A stretch of DNA of 64,000 nucleotides from Sphingobium sp. C100 (GTDB taxonomy: Bacteria; Pseudomonadota; Alphaproteobacteria; Sphingomonadales; Sphingomonadaceae), in NCBI RefSeq assembly GCF_000508185.1, contig NZ_AYOY01000035.1, positions 1-64,000 on the forward strand, read 5' to 3'. Made by a program: the position numbers and the translations under genes. Positions within the stretch are counted from its first letter, which is position 1, and each line of letters opens with the position of its first letter. This document shows positions 35,152 to 44,429 of this stretch, one piece after another. The notes beneath the pieces are model-generated. The model did no database searches and had not been told where the DNA came from. It worked only from the letters and a program-made list of their open reading frames with translations.

Positions 35152-35514
35152 TTATTTCTTGCGGAGCTCGACGATGTCGTGAACTGCGGGAGCGCCGTCG
35201 GCGACGCTCACATGCGCAAAATGGTCGTCAAATATATGATCGACCCTGACGTGGCCGATGAGGTCTCGGCGATAAGCGGGGCCGCTTCCTTTGTAGCCGG
35301 AGCCGGGCAGCGTCTTCACGCGATAGACGTCAAGCACCTGTCCGACTGTCGCGCCATCTGCTTTGCCGACACACACGATCGTTCCGGTCGTGTCCTTGCC
35401 GATGATCGATCCACGCATAAAAAAGCTGTGGCCGATGCCGGTCGCCAGAGCGGGGACCGCGCCGGCGAGGGCGATACTCGCCATGGCCATCGATATTGAC
35501 TTCTTGAAGCGCAT
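35152..35514 (-). CDS. Secreted protein, tandem paralog A
   Basis: A 120-residue exported protein with a Sec signal ending near ALATG. The mature part matches the gene at 35650-36009 almost throughout: GIGHSFFMRGSIIGKDTTG, CVGKADGATVGQVLDVYRV, then DHIFDDHFAHVSVADGAPAV and IVELRKK. The start at 35514 is supported by AAGGA six bases upstream; an in-frame upstream ATG is weaker. The function is unknown. The pattern suggests a small beta-rich periplasmic domain. It is probably a tandem duplicate, 135 bp from its partner. Confidence 0.7.
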   Translation of the reverse strand: MRFKKSISMAMASIALAGAVPALATGIGHSFFMRGSIIGKDTTGTIVCVGKADGATVGQVLDVYRVKTLPGSGYKGSGPAYRRDLIGHVRVDHIFDDHFAHVSVADGAPAVHDIVELRKK

Positions 35515-35649
35515 CTCGATTCCTTTCAATTCATGTCTCGTGCACCCAGGCCGGTGTTCGTCGCTTGGTTGCGAGCGATCGTGCCGGTCTCGTTCTGCAG
35601 CGAGGTGGCGTTGATGGTGGGGACGGCGGTCGCCGTCCCCGCTGCCGAC

Positions 35650-36009
35650 TTATTTCCTGCGGAGTTCGACGATGTCGTGGACCTTCGGCGTGCCGTCGGC
35701 GATGCTCACATGCGCGAAATGGTCATCGAAAATGTGATCGATCTTGACGTGCCCGACGGCCACGCGCCGGAAGCCCGCGCCGGGGGTCTTCGAAGGTCCA
35801 GGTGTGCTTTCCACACGGTAGACCTCGAGGACCTGGCCTACGGTCGCGCCGTCGGCCTTACCCACACAAACGACCGTTCCGGTCGTGTCCTTGCCGACGA
35901 TCGATCCACGCATGAAAAAGCTGTGGCCGATGCCCTGGGCGTAGGTAGGCGCGGCGCCGAGCACGGCGAGGCCTGCAAGCGCGATGGTGATCTTCTTCTT
36001 GAGCAACAT
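35650..36009 (-). CDS. Secreted protein, tandem paralog B
   Basis: A 119-residue exported protein with a signal peptide ending near APTYAQ and a mature domain paralogous to the neighbour at 35152-35514 (GIGHSFFMRGSIVGKDTTG, CVGKADGATVGQVLEVYRV, DHIFDDHFAHVSIADGTPKV, ending VELRRK). No enzyme motif or metal-binding Cys is seen; one conserved Cys lies in VVCVGK. An AATATGCG/TTACG element sits 101 bp upstream, matching promoters of copper-associated small proteins. The role is unknown; a periplasmic stress or metal function is inference. Confidence 0.7.
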   Translation of the reverse strand: MLLKKKITIALAGLAVLGAAPTYAQGIGHSFFMRGSIVGKDTTGTVVCVGKADGATVGQVLEVYRVESTPGPSKTPGAGFRRVAVGHVKIDHIFDDHFAHVSIADGTPKVHDIVELRRK

Positions 36010-36109
36010 GGTGGAAGCCTCCTTGGCTGAGTTTACAAGACCCGCCGAGGAAAACTGGCGGTGAAGAACCTTTCTTCGCCACCAAGACTATGGACCCGGC
36101 TCCCGACTC

Positions 36110-36127
36110 AATATGCGTAATGTTACG
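36110..36127 (-). promoter_or_regulatory. AATATGCG element with CGTAACA box
   Basis: On the minus strand it reads CGTAACA-TT-ACGCATATT, nearly identical to the site at 14068-14085 (CGTAACA-AA-ACGTATATT). CGTAA-CA-TTACG is a dyad. It lies about 101 bases upstream of paralog B. Confidence 0.45.
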
Positions 36128-36621
36128 AAGCCCCATCAAAGCTCCGGGCAAACCCCGTGCCAAAACGTCGTCGCACTAATCGCATCTTTTGATACGCTCC
36201 CGCTACTAGCGGGTTGTGCTCTGGCGATAAGGGGTACGCGTACTCGATGGCCTGTAAATTAGGGCGATTCTCGCGGTCCAGGGTGCCGTCGGGCGGTACA
36301 AGGATCAAATCACTCACGCCCGCAGTATGCAACAGGATCATCATAGCTGCTCGGGCCGCTCAAGGAATTGATAGCGACAAAGCCGGTCGACATCAGGGCG
36401 CCCTCAGAACTTGGCCGGTTAAGCGTCGCCGCCCAAGAGCCTGGCTGAACAATGCAGAGGTACGGCGCAGCGGAAACCCGGCTATGATCAAAGTTGAATG
36501 TCCATCCTCCCGGTCATACTCCAGGTGATCTTGGATCCCTTTGGGTATGAAGTGAGTTGCAGGCATGCCCCCTTGGCAGCCGAGGAGGGTGAGGAGCCTA
36601 GAGGTAGGACGGAGTCGGTCA
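36128..36621. other. 494-bp gene-free stretch with small hairpin
   Basis: No convincing coding sequence. It lies between the paralog pair (minus) and the DUF305 gene (plus), so promoters for both may be here. A small perfect hairpin (CCCGCT-ACT-AGCGGG) lies at 36199-36213. Confidence 0.4.
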
Positions 36622-37212
36622 ATGGAAGACAAGAAGAATGGCATGGGCATAGGCATGGGCTATGGCCGGTTCGTGGCGATGATTGCGACGTCTACGGTCG
36701 TGATGTTCGGGCTGATGTATCTCAACACCTATGCGCTGAGCCATGTCCAGTTCAGCCAGACGCGCACCTGGATGGCGCTCGTCATGGGCGCGGTCATGGC
36801 GGTGATCATGCTCAGTTTCATGTGGGGCATGTACAAGAACACCCGCCTCAATATCGGCATCCTGCTCGGTAGCGCTGCCATTTTTGGTTTAGCGCTTTGG
36901 CTGGTGCGGAGCCAGGAAACGGTCGACGACGTCTCCTACATGAAGGCGATGATCCCGCACCACTCGATTGCGATCATGACCAGCGAGCGCGCGCACATCA
37001 AGGACCCCGAGGTTCGAAAGCTGGCCGATGGCATCATCGACGCGCAGGTACGCGAGATCGCCCAAATGAAACAGATGATCGCGCGCCTGCAAGCTAACCC
37101 GGCGCCGGATGGCGCTCCGGACCTGCCCTCCTATCGCGATCGCGGTGCGTCGCCCCCGCCACCGCAAACCGACGAAAGCACCGGAATAGATACACGAAAG
37201 CCGATTTCCTGA
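36622..37212 (+). CDS. DUF305 domain membrane protein
   Basis: A 196-residue protein with three N-terminal membrane segments (about 13-105) followed by a DUF305 domain. Its hallmark VSYMKAMIPHHSIAIMTSERA lies at about 115-135, and EIAQMKQMIARLQ follows. DUF305 domains are four-helix, often copper-linked and His/Met-containing; the function is unknown. The start at 36622 has a GGACGGAG site. A Pro-rich tail ends the protein. It is the first gene of the plus-strand block leading to the cus operon. Confidence 0.88.
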   Translation: MEDKKNGMGIGMGYGRFVAMIATSTVVMFGLMYLNTYALSHVQFSQTRTWMALVMGAVMAVIMLSFMWGMYKNTRLNIGILLGSAAIFGLALWLVRSQETVDDVSYMKAMIPHHSIAIMTSERAHIKDPEVRKLADGIIDAQVREIAQMKQMIARLQANPAPDGAPDLPSYRDRGASPPPPQTDESTGIDTRKPIS

Positions 37213-37339
37213 GGTGTGTTCTTCGAAGTAAACAGGATGGGCACATGATCGGGTACTGTCGGAAAGGCTTCGTCATGCGCATCTTGCTCAAATATCCAGC
37301 GATCGACGCTCTTCGCGAAAGAAGCAGGATGGTGGAAGT

Positions 37340-40024
37340 ATGACCGACATCGAGCGCAGCGGTCCGAGTGGCGCCAAAGGCGCTTCTGAGATCGTCCTCG
37401 TCACCGGAGCGAGCGGTTTTATCGCCGCGGCCCTGATCGCCCGGCTCGGCGAGCGCTACACGGTCGTCGGTCTCGATCGCGCCGGTCCGCCCGAGCCACC
37501 ACCGCCCGCCGCCGCTATCGACATTGATGTCGGCTCGGATGAAGCGGTTCACGCTGCGCTCGAGGAGGTTCGCGCGCGATACGGCAACCGCATTGCTTCC
37601 GTCATTCATCTCGCCGCGTATTATGACATTTCTGGCGATCCCAATCCGCTCTACGACAAGGTAACCGTCCAAGGGACACGGCGGCTGATCGACGGACTCC
37701 AGTCGTTCGATGTCGAGCAATTCGTCTTCGCCAGCACGATGCTGGTCCATAAACCGACCGCCACTCCGCAGGAGCGCATCAACGAGGAATCGCCGATCGG
37801 TGCCTCCTGGGCGTACCCGCAGTCCAAAGTCGACACAGAGGCGCTGCTGCACGAGCGTCACGGACGGATACCCGTCGTCTACCTGCGACCCGCAGGAGTC
37901 TATGCCGACGAGGGACGCTCAGCGTTCCTCGCACAGCAGATATCGCAGATCTACGAGCACCGCCTGATCTCGCATTTCTATCCTGGCATGCTGTGCGCGG
38001 CGCAATCATCGGTGCACCGCGATGACCTGGCGGAAGCCGTGGTGCGCCTGGTCGATCGGCGGCACGATCTTCCGTCTGAACTGCCCCTGCTCATCGGCGA
38101 ACCCGATGCCCCCGGCTACGCCGAAATCCAGGACATCGTCGGCGAGGCGCTCCACGGCGAGGGCTGGAAGACGATCCGCATCCCGCAGCCGCTCGCGAAG
38201 GCTGGTATCGTTCTTCAGAACGAGGCACTCGGCGACGACGATTTCATCCAGCCCTGGATGATCGACAGCAGCAACGACCACTACATTCTCGATATCTCGC
38301 GCGCACGGTCGCTACTTGGATGGGAGCCGAAGCACAGTCTTCGCGAAACGCTTCCGACGATCGTTGCGGCGTTGAAGCGCCACCCGCGCGCCTGGTACCG
38401 GAACAACAAGCTCAACGAAAACCTCGTCGCCTGGAACGACAAGTCCGATCCGAAGCCGGCCGAGCTGGACCATAACCCGCCTGAAGCGGCAGCCGGCGCG
38501 ATGCCCGGCATGGAGCACGGAGCTAAGGACCATGGCAACATGGATCATGCCGCTGTGGGGCACGGGGCTGGGGACATGGCGATGTCCAGCCACGGTGCAC
38601 ATGGCGATCACATGGCCATGATGGACCGCGACGAGCGCCGTGCGCGCTGGGCGCTCTACGCCAACATCGGCCTCGGTCTGTGGCTCGCCTCGAGCCCGCT
38701 CATCTACGACTCCATGACCGCGCAGCGCGTCGGTGAGGCGGCGCGGTTCGTAACGGTCGATCGCGGTCTGCCGTCGATCGAGTGGCGTGCAAGCGCGCTG
38801 GCCGTAAGCGATCTTGTCAGCGGGCTTGCCATCGCGCTGTTCGGTGCGCTGTCGCTTGTACCACGCACCAAGACGTGGGCTCAGTGGGCGGTCGCATTCG
38901 TTGGGATCTGGCTGCTGTTCGCGCCGTTGATCTTTTGGAGCCCGAGCGCGGCGCAGTACAACAACGATTTGCTCATCGGCTCGGCTGTGATCGCGCTGTC
39001 GGTGCTCGTGCCGATGATGCCGGGTATGAGCATGGCAGGGATGATGGACCCCAAGAACATCCCACCCGGCTGGACCTATTCCCCGTCTACCGATGCCCAG
39101 CGGCTGCCGATCGTCGTGATGGGTCTGATAGGTCTTCTTACCTCGCGCATCCTGACGGCATACCAACTGGGCCACATCGATAGCGTCTGGGAACCCTTCT
39201 TTGTCGGCTCGTTGAGCGATCCGCGCAATGGTACCGAGGAGATCATCACGTCTAACATGTCAAAGGCGTGGCCGATTCCCGACGGCGGTCTCGGCACCAT
39301 CAGCTACGTGCTCGAGATCCTGATGGCGGTGATGGGCACCCGCGACCGCTGGCGCACGATGCCGTGGATGGTGACCTTCTTCGGCATCCTGGTCATTCCA
39401 CTCGGCGTGGTCAGCATCTATTTCATCATCAGCCAGCCCATCGTCATTGGCACCTGGAGCACGCTGGCGCTGATCGCCGCCCTCGCCATGCTGATCATGA
39501 TCCCTTTCGCGCTCGACGAGGTCATCGCCATGGGTCAGTTCCTTGTGTGGGCGAAATGCCGCGGCAAGCCGCTGATTCGCACCTTCTTCCAGGGCGACGC
39601 GAGCGAGGCCGGCAGTGAGGACGCCTCCGACCTGATGTCGTCGCCTGCCGCATTTTGGGCCGATGCAAAGCGGGGGCTGACCCTGCCGTGGACGCTGGCG
39701 GTCAGTATCGCGCTCGGCGCATTCCTCATGCTCACGCGGGTGACACTGGGCAATGAGGGCGCCATGGCGAACAGCGACCATGTCATTGGTGCCCTGGTCA
39801 TCACCGTCGCGATCATCGCCACCGCCGAAGTTGCCCGCGCCGTGCGCTTCATCAATGGCGCGCTCGGCGCCTGGCTGGTTGCTGCCCCTTTCCTGCTGAC
39901 GGGGGCCGGCCACCTGGGAACGATCGTTTCGGTGATCATAGGGCTCGCCCTCGTCGGTCTCAGCCTTCCGCGCGGCAAGCGCAGCGCTGAACATTATGCG
40001 AGCTGGGACAAATATGTGATCTGA
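37340..40024 (+). CDS. Fusion: SDR epimerase, His/Met linker, SPW repeat, VKOR-like domain without CxxC, SPW-like tail
   Basis: An 894-residue protein. Residues about 17-350 are an NAD-dependent epimerase/SDR domain (VTGASGFI, catalytic YPQSK at 159-163). Residues about 385-430 are a His/Met-rich linker (PGMEHGAKDHGNMDHA). Residues about 435-560 are an SPW-repeat membrane unit (LGLWLASSP, IWLLFAPLIFWSP). Residues about 590-760 resemble vitamin K epoxide reductase (VKOR) proteins (RWRTMPWMVTFFGILVIPLG), but the usual WCTxC active site reads WSTLA at 706-710, so thiol redox activity is not expected. A second SPW-like segment follows (about 790-880). The ligand and role are unknown; metal or envelope stress is inference. 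Confidence 0.8.
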   Translation: MTDIERSGPSGAKGASEIVLVTGASGFIAAALIARLGERYTVVGLDRAGPPEPPPPAAAIDIDVGSDEAVHAALEEVRARYGNRIASVIHLAAYYDISGDPNPLYDKVTVQGTRRLIDGLQSFDVEQFVFASTMLVHKPTATPQERINEESPIGASWAYPQSKVDTEALLHERHGRIPVVYLRPAGVYADEGRSAFLAQQISQIYEHRLISHFYPGMLCAAQSSVHRDDLAEAVVRLVDRRHDLPSELPLLIGEPDAPGYAEIQDIVGEALHGEGWKTIRIPQPLAKAGIVLQNEALGDDDFIQPWMIDSSNDHYILDISRARSLLGWEPKHSLRETLPTIVAALKRHPRAWYRNNKLNENLVAWNDKSDPKPAELDHNPPEAAAGAMPGMEHGAKDHGNMDHAAVGHGAGDMAMSSHGAHGDHMAMMDRDERRARWALYANIGLGLWLASSPLIYDSMTAQRVGEAARFVTVDRGLPSIEWRASALAVSDLVSGLAIALFGALSLVPRTKTWAQWAVAFVGIWLLFAPLIFWSPSAAQYNNDLLIGSAVIALSVLVPMMPGMSMAGMMDPKNIPPGWTYSPSTDAQRLPIVVMGLIGLLTSRILTAYQLGHIDSVWEPFFVGSLSDPRNGTEEIITSNMSKAWPIPDGGLGTISYVLEILMAVMGTRDRWRTMPWMVTFFGILVIPLGVVSIYFIISQPIVIGTWSTLALIAALAMLIMIPFALDEVIAMGQFLVWAKCRGKPLIRTFFQGDASEAGSEDASDLMSSPAAFWADAKRGLTLPWTLAVSIALGAFLMLTRVTLGNEGAMANSDHVIGALVITVAIIATAEVARAVRFINGALGAWLVAAPFLLTGAGHLGTIVSVIIGLALVGLSLPRGKRSAEHYASWDKYVI

Positions 40025-40352
40025 GGGTCGCTCTGCTCGACGTGGAATTGAACAGGAAAAGATACGTCACGTCTGTTGGGAATGCGGGACTCCGAACGGT
40101 CAACTTACGGCCGTGCGACCGGGTCGCTGAGATGTGAAATGCGGCCTGCTCGGGTGCAATAATGCTTTTCGACTGCATAAATCGACGCGAGTGCGAGAGG
40201 TCTGCAACGACCCTGGATTGCCCATCGACGAATGTCGGTTCGTGATCGCTACGGTAATCTTGCGACCGTCTGCCACTTTTTGAGGGGTAGGCGGCGGTCG
40301 CGCGTATTATGAAGAGTGGTAGCCTTGATGAATGGGTGCGGTGAAGGACGAT
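40025..40352. other. 328-bp gene-free stretch
   Basis: The gap before the DUF411 gene holds no recognisable gene. A GCGTATTAT stretch near 40304 is only loosely like the ACGTATATT element. Promoters for the DUF411 gene are probably here but cannot be fixed. Confidence 0.35.
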
Positions 40353-40799
40353 ATGAAACTCAAAGTCGCATTGTCGTTGGTCCTTGCGTCGGTTTCGGTC
40401 GCCAGCGCGGCGGCGACGCCTATCGTGGTTCACCGCGATCCGGGCTGTGGCTGCTGCGCGCAGTGGGCGGCGCAGGTGCGTAAGCAGTTCGGGCGCCAAG
40501 TAACCATCATCGACGATCGCCAGCGCTCCAGCTTCCAGCGGACCCAAGGCGTTCCTTCGGGCCTGTCATCCTGCCATACAGCGATTGTAGACGGCATGGC
40601 ATTCGAGGGTCATGTCCCGATTACCGACATGAAGCGCGTCCTTGCCCAGAAGCCGCGCGGCGTGCGTGGACTTGCGGTTGCCGGGATGCCGATGGGCTCG
40701 CCGGGGATGGAAGTCCCGGGGCAACACGTGGACCCCTATAATGTCGTCGCCTTCGGTCCAGGTGGACAGCATGTCTTTGCGCGTCATGGCGGACGATGA
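40353..40799 (+). CDS. DUF411 protein, secreted CopG-like
   Basis: A 148-residue exported DUF411 protein. After a signal peptide it shows the family's RDPGCGCCAQWA motif, QGVPSGLSSCHTAIV, EGHVP, then AGMPMGSPGME and VVAFGPGG. DUF411 proteins such as CopG of Pseudomonas contain a Cys cluster that binds or redox-cycles copper in the periplasm. The start at 40353 has GAAGGA upstream. It stands first among the small copper proteins preceding cusCBAF. Confidence 0.93.
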   Translation: MKLKVALSLVLASVSVASAAATPIVVHRDPGCGCCAQWAAQVRKQFGRQVTIIDDRQRSSFQRTQGVPSGLSSCHTAIVDGMAFEGHVPITDMKRVLAQKPRGVRGLAVAGMPMGSPGMEVPGQHVDPYNVVAFGPGGQHVFARHGGR

Positions 40800-40842
40800 T
40801 GTCGTTGTTCTACGATAAGGACGGGTGTAAGAAGTAACGGCT

Positions 40843-41202
40843 GTGAAACGGGTACTGCATCTCTTCCTCCTGCTGGGAGCCTTGGTTGGCCTCATGGGCC
40901 AAGCGGCGGCCTATGCCTCTAACCCGGCCCCGGTTTCCGCGCCGATGGCGATTTCGGGAATGAGCGCAGATTGCATGAATGCGATGGCTCAGAAACAACA
41001 GCCCTCGGGCAAGCCCTGCAAGGGGCTGACGCTCGACTGCGTCGCATCAATGGGCTGTGTCGTTCCGATGGTTCTGCGCGACGCGCCGCGCGTCCCGGCA
41101 TCGCCGGTGGCTCACGGAGCTATGGCATTCTGGACCACGACGTCGACCCTGCATGGCAGTGATCTGACCCCCGAGCCTGAACCACCGACTATCCTTGGCT
41201 GA
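40843..41202 (+). CDS. Secreted Cys/Met protein of unknown family
   Basis: A 119-residue exported protein (GTG start, TAACG before it; signal ending near AAAYA). The mature part has ISGMSADCMNAMAQ, PCKGLTLDCVASMGCVVPM and a Pro/Glu tail ending PEPPTILG. Four Cys and several Met fit copper binding. The gene lies 43 bp after the DUF411 gene and before another small Met/Cys gene. It is reminiscent of small proteins near copper-efflux genes, but no family name is given. Confidence 0.6.
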   Translation: MKRVLHLFLLLGALVGLMGQAAAYASNPAPVSAPMAISGMSADCMNAMAQKQQPSGKPCKGLTLDCVASMGCVVPMVLRDAPRVPASPVAHGAMAFWTTTSTLHGSDLTPEPEPPTILG

Positions 41203-41305
41203 TCGACCACAGCCGTCAGGCTGACAGGATCGGTGCGCCTATCGCGCACTCAAACATCCTGTCCGATCTGCGGCTACCACGATGATTTGCCAAAGGATTA
41301 CAGTC

Positions 41306-41587
41306 ATGAAAAACCGTGTTTTCTACGCCCTGCTGGGCGTAGCCCTTGCCGCGCCTGCCGCCGCATTCGCCGGCCAGCCCGACCACAGCCAACAATCCGG
41401 TCATTATGAGTGGAAGTCGGTTCCCCAATATGGCCCGCGCGCCACGGGACCGGCTCAGCGGCGCGTCTGGGTGCCTGATACCGCGAAGATGGCCAACTGC
41501 GACTGCGACATGATGAAGATGAGCTCCGCGGATTGTATGAAGGAGATGCATGGCATGATGTCTCCGTCCGGCGCCTCGGCTGGCTAG
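41306..41587 (+). CDS. Small secreted Met/Cys-rich protein
   Basis: A 93-residue exported protein with signal ending near AAAFA. The C-terminal part reads ANCDCDMMKMSSADCMKEMHGMM, with three Cys and many Met, a likely Cu(I)/Ag(I) site. The start at 41306 is the Met before the signal peptide. It lies 104 bp after the previous small gene and 128 bp before the cus operon, with a hairpin between. The function is inferred only from composition and place. Confidence 0.65.
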   Translation: MKNRVFYALLGVALAAPAAAFAGQPDHSQQSGHYEWKSVPQYGPRATGPAQRRVWVPDTAKMANCDCDMMKMSSADCMKEMHGMMSPSGASAG

Positions 41588-41631
41588 CAGCAGGTTCTGG
41601 CCGCTTCAGGTCGCATAGACGGCTAGGCCAG

Positions 41632-41666
41632 CAGTGGCGGCGGGATACCCCTTCCTGCCGCCACTG
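41632..41666. terminator. Perfect 10-bp hairpin between small gene and cusC
   Basis: CAGTGGCGGC pairs with GCCGCCACTG around a 15-base loop that can pair further. It lies after the small Met/Cys gene and before the cusC ribosome site, so it may end the upstream transcript. No T-run follows. Confidence 0.5.
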
Positions 41667-41715
41667 ACATGCCTGGTGTGCCACGCTTGCCTGAACCTCC
41701 GATCAGGAGATCTCC

Positions 41716-42945
41716 ATGCGATTATTTTTGTGTATGCCGCTGTTAGCGGCAATCCCCGGCATTGCCTTCGCCGAGCCGCTCACCTTCGACGCGGCCCTCC
41801 AGCGCGCCCGGCAGGAAGCGCCGTCGCTCAAGGCGAAGGCGCTCGGTGCCAACGCCGCCCGTTCCGTGCGCGGCGCGGCCGGCGCCCTGCCTGATCCGAC
41901 GCTTGCAGTTGGGATCGACAGTTTCCCGGTATCGGGACCGCTCGCGTTCGAGCCGCAGCGCGACAATTTCAGCATGGCGCGGGTCGGCGTGTCCCAGGAC
42001 ATTCCCAATCTCGCCAAGCGCCATGCGCAACAGGCGCGCGCCGACAGCGACATACTGGCGGCCGAGGCTGGTACCGCAGTCGAGGCGCGCACGGTCGAGG
42101 TTGGCACCGCGCTAGCCTGGATCAACCTGGCCTATGCCGAGCGCAGGCTTGCCGCGCTCGACGATGTTCTGTCCCGTCTCGAGCGTGTGGTGGGAACGAC
42201 GCCGGGCGCGGTCGCATCGGGAGGTGCGCGCCCGGCGCAGACCCTTGCAGGGCGCCAAGCCGTCGCCGCGATGCAGGATCGCCGCAGTGAACTCGTCTCG
42301 AACGTGGCGCGGGCACGCGCGACGCTAACCCGCTGGACCGGAGACCCCGCGCCGGAGATCGCCGGACCGATCCCCGATTTTGCGGTCGACGCAGCGGGTC
42401 TGCGCGCAGGACTCGACCGCCACCCCACCATCCAGATGATCGATGCCCAGGCCGGGCAGGCGGATGCCGATGTGCGCGTAGCCGATGCCGGCCGGCGTTC
42501 CGATTTTGGTGTCAACCTGGCCTACCAGCGCCGCGATCCCCGGTTCGGCGACTATGTCTCGGCCGGTGTGACAGTCAGCCTGCCGTTCTTCACGCGCAGT
42601 CGCCAGAATGCCGGGATCGCGGCAGCCCAGGCAAATGCCGGACGAGTGCTGGCTGAACGCGAGGCCTCGCGGCGCGCGCTCGCCGCCGACCTTGATGCGG
42701 ATATCGCCGACCATGTCATGCACCATGAGCAATGGATGCGTGCGCAGAGCACACTGCAACCGCTCGCTGAGCAGCGCGTGAAATTGGAAACCGCCAGTTA
42801 TGCGGCTGGTCGTGCCAGTCTCGTCGATATCGCCGACGCCTATGCCGCGCTGGCCGATGCCACCATCACGACTCTTGATCGTGAAGCCCTGGTCACCGCG
42901 GACGGTGCGCGGCTGACACTCACCTACCGGAGCGAAAATCGATGA
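41716..42945 (+). CDS. cusC: Outer-membrane efflux protein, TolC/CusC type
   Basis: A 409-residue outer-membrane factor with a signal peptide ending near GIAFA and the duplicated TolC-like helical domains (LTFDAALQRARQEAPSL at the N-terminus, then AARSVRGAAGALPDPTLAVGI). It forms the outer channel of the tripartite copper/silver efflux pump. CAGGAG lies just upstream of the ATG (41716). The stop overlaps cusB by ATGA. It could also be called a CzcC-like protein; the CusB/CusA partners decide for Cus. Confidence 0.92.
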   Translation: MRLFLCMPLLAAIPGIAFAEPLTFDAALQRARQEAPSLKAKALGANAARSVRGAAGALPDPTLAVGIDSFPVSGPLAFEPQRDNFSMARVGVSQDIPNLAKRHAQQARADSDILAAEAGTAVEARTVEVGTALAWINLAYAERRLAALDDVLSRLERVVGTTPGAVASGGARPAQTLAGRQAVAAMQDRRSELVSNVARARATLTRWTGDPAPEIAGPIPDFAVDAAGLRAGLDRHPTIQMIDAQAGQADADVRVADAGRRSDFGVNLAYQRRDPRFGDYVSAGVTVSLPFFTRSRQNAGIAAAQANAGRVLAEREASRRALAADLDADIADHVMHHEQWMRAQSTLQPLAEQRVKLETASYAAGRASLVDIADAYAALADATITTLDREALVTADGARLTLTYRSENR

Positions 42946-44429
42946 GCCAGGTTATGATAGCCCGCGGGTGGCTCTTTGGCGCAGCTGCTGCTCTTGCGCT
43001 TGCTGCCGGCGGTCTCGGGTTCGCTCTAGCGGGCTTCCAGGGCACAAAAGATGGTGGGGCCGTAAAGCCGGCAGCGCGCAAAATTCTTTATTGGTACGAT
43101 CCGATGATACCGGCCGAGCACCATGAGGGCCCCGGTCTCTCATCCATGGGGATGCAGACGATCCCTCGGTATGCGGACGAGGGCGGAGCAAGCGCGCAGG
43201 TGCCGGGCATTTCGGTCGACGCTTCCGCCTCGCAGGCGCTCGGTCTGCGGATCGCCACGGTGCAACGCGGCGAGCTGGCTAGCAGCCTCACCGCGACCGG
43301 CACAATCGACTTCAACCAACGCGATGTCGCGGTCGTCCAGGCACGCGCCGGGGGCTTCGTGCAGCGAGTCTATGGTCGCGCGCCGGGTGACGTGGTCGGC
43401 GCGGGGGCGCCGCTCGCCGATATCCTGGTGCCGGAGTGGGGCGGGGCGCAGGCCGAGTTTCTCGCGGTGCGCCGCACCGGCAACGCAGCACTGACCCAGG
43501 CGGCCCGCCAGCGACTCATGCTGCTTGGCATGCCGTCTGGCACCATCGCGTCGGTCGAGCGCGGCGGCCGTCCGCACAATGTCATCACGATCTCCACGCC
43601 GATCGGCGGCGTTGTCAAAACATTGGGCGTGCGGGCCGGCATGACACTGACGGCAGGACAGACGCTCGCAGAGGTGAATGGTCTCGGCACTGTCTGGCTC
43701 AATGCCGCCGTGCCCGAGGCGATCGCCGGACCGCTCAAACCCGGGCAAACCGTGCGGGCGACACTCGCGGCATTTCCCGGCGAGATCTTGTCAGGCCGCG
43801 TTTCAGCGATCCTGCCGCAGACGCAAGCCGACAGCCGGACGCTGACCGTCCGGATTGAGTTGCCCAACCGCAGCGGACGCCTGCGTCCCGGCATGTTCGC
43901 CACCGTGTCGTTTGGCGGAGTCACGCAACCGGCGCTGCTGGTGCCCTCCGAAGCGCTGATCCGTACCGGCAAGCGGACATTGGTGATGCTCGCGCTCGAC
44001 AAGGGCCGCTATCGGCCGGCTGAGGTCCAGACCGGGCGGGAATCCGGGGGCCAGACTGAGATCCTGGCGGGCCTGGGCGAGGGTGAGAAGATCGTGGCGT
44101 CGGGCCAGTTCCTGATAGACTCCGAGGCGAGCCTGTCCGGAGTCCAGGCGCGGCCGATCGGGGGTGGCGCGCCCATAGCCGCCAATCCCGCCGTTATCGG
44201 CAGACTCTACGAGACTGTCGGCAAGATCGAGCAGATCACCGCCAATACGGTAACACTGAGTCACGAGCCGGTGCCGGCTATCGGCTGGCCAGCGATGACG
44301 ATGACCTTCCAGCTTCCCGATCCTAAGGTCGCGCGCGGCCTCAAGACCGGCGATCGGGTCCGTTTCGGATTCGATCAACCTCCGGCTGGGCCGACCGTGC
44401 GTCGCATGGCGAAGGTAGCTGGCCAGTGA
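42942..44429 (+). CDS. cusB: CusB-type periplasmic adaptor with C-terminal CusF-like domain
   Basis: A 495-residue RND membrane-fusion protein. An N-terminal anchor (about 8-30) is followed by a heavy-metal-binding segment ([16 protein letters not shown], then SSMGMQTIP), a biotinyl-lipoyl/barrel adaptor core (about 95-395) and a C-terminal CusF-like domain (about 425-495, [15 protein letters not shown]). The W-P-A-M-T-M motif is the Cu(I) site of CusF. A fused CusF domain would deliver copper directly to the pump. It overlaps both cusC and cusA by four bases. Compare the free CusF gene at 47581. Confidence 0.93.
   Translation: MSQVMIARGWLFGAAAALALAAGGLGFALAGFQGTKDGGAVKPAARKILYWYDPMIPAEHHEGPGLSSMGMQTIPRYADEGGASAQVPGISVDASASQALGLRIATVQRGELASSLTATGTIDFNQRDVAVVQARAGGFVQRVYGRAPGDVVGAGAPLADILVPEWGGAQAEFLAVRRTGNAALTQAARQRLMLLGMPSGTIASVERGGRPHNVITISTPIGGVVKTLGVRAGMTLTAGQTLAEVNGLGTVWLNAAVPEAIAGPLKPGQTVRATLAAFPGEILSGRVSAILPQTQADSRTLTVRIELPNRSGRLRPGMFATVSFGGVTQPALLVPSEALIRTGKRTLVMLALDKGRYRPAEVQTGRESGGQTEILAGLGEGEKIVASGQFLIDSEASLSGVQARPIGGGAPIAANPAVIGRLYETVGKIEQITANTVTLSHEPVPAIGWPAMTMTFQLPDPKVARGLKTGDRVRFGFDQPPAGPTVRRMAKVAGQ

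Noticed and set aside
36123-36344. A 73-residue minus-strand frame with relatively ordinary composition
   Set aside because: No ribosome site, no signal peptide and no recognisable motif; it overlaps the promoter-like element at 36110-36127. It is left as gene-free.
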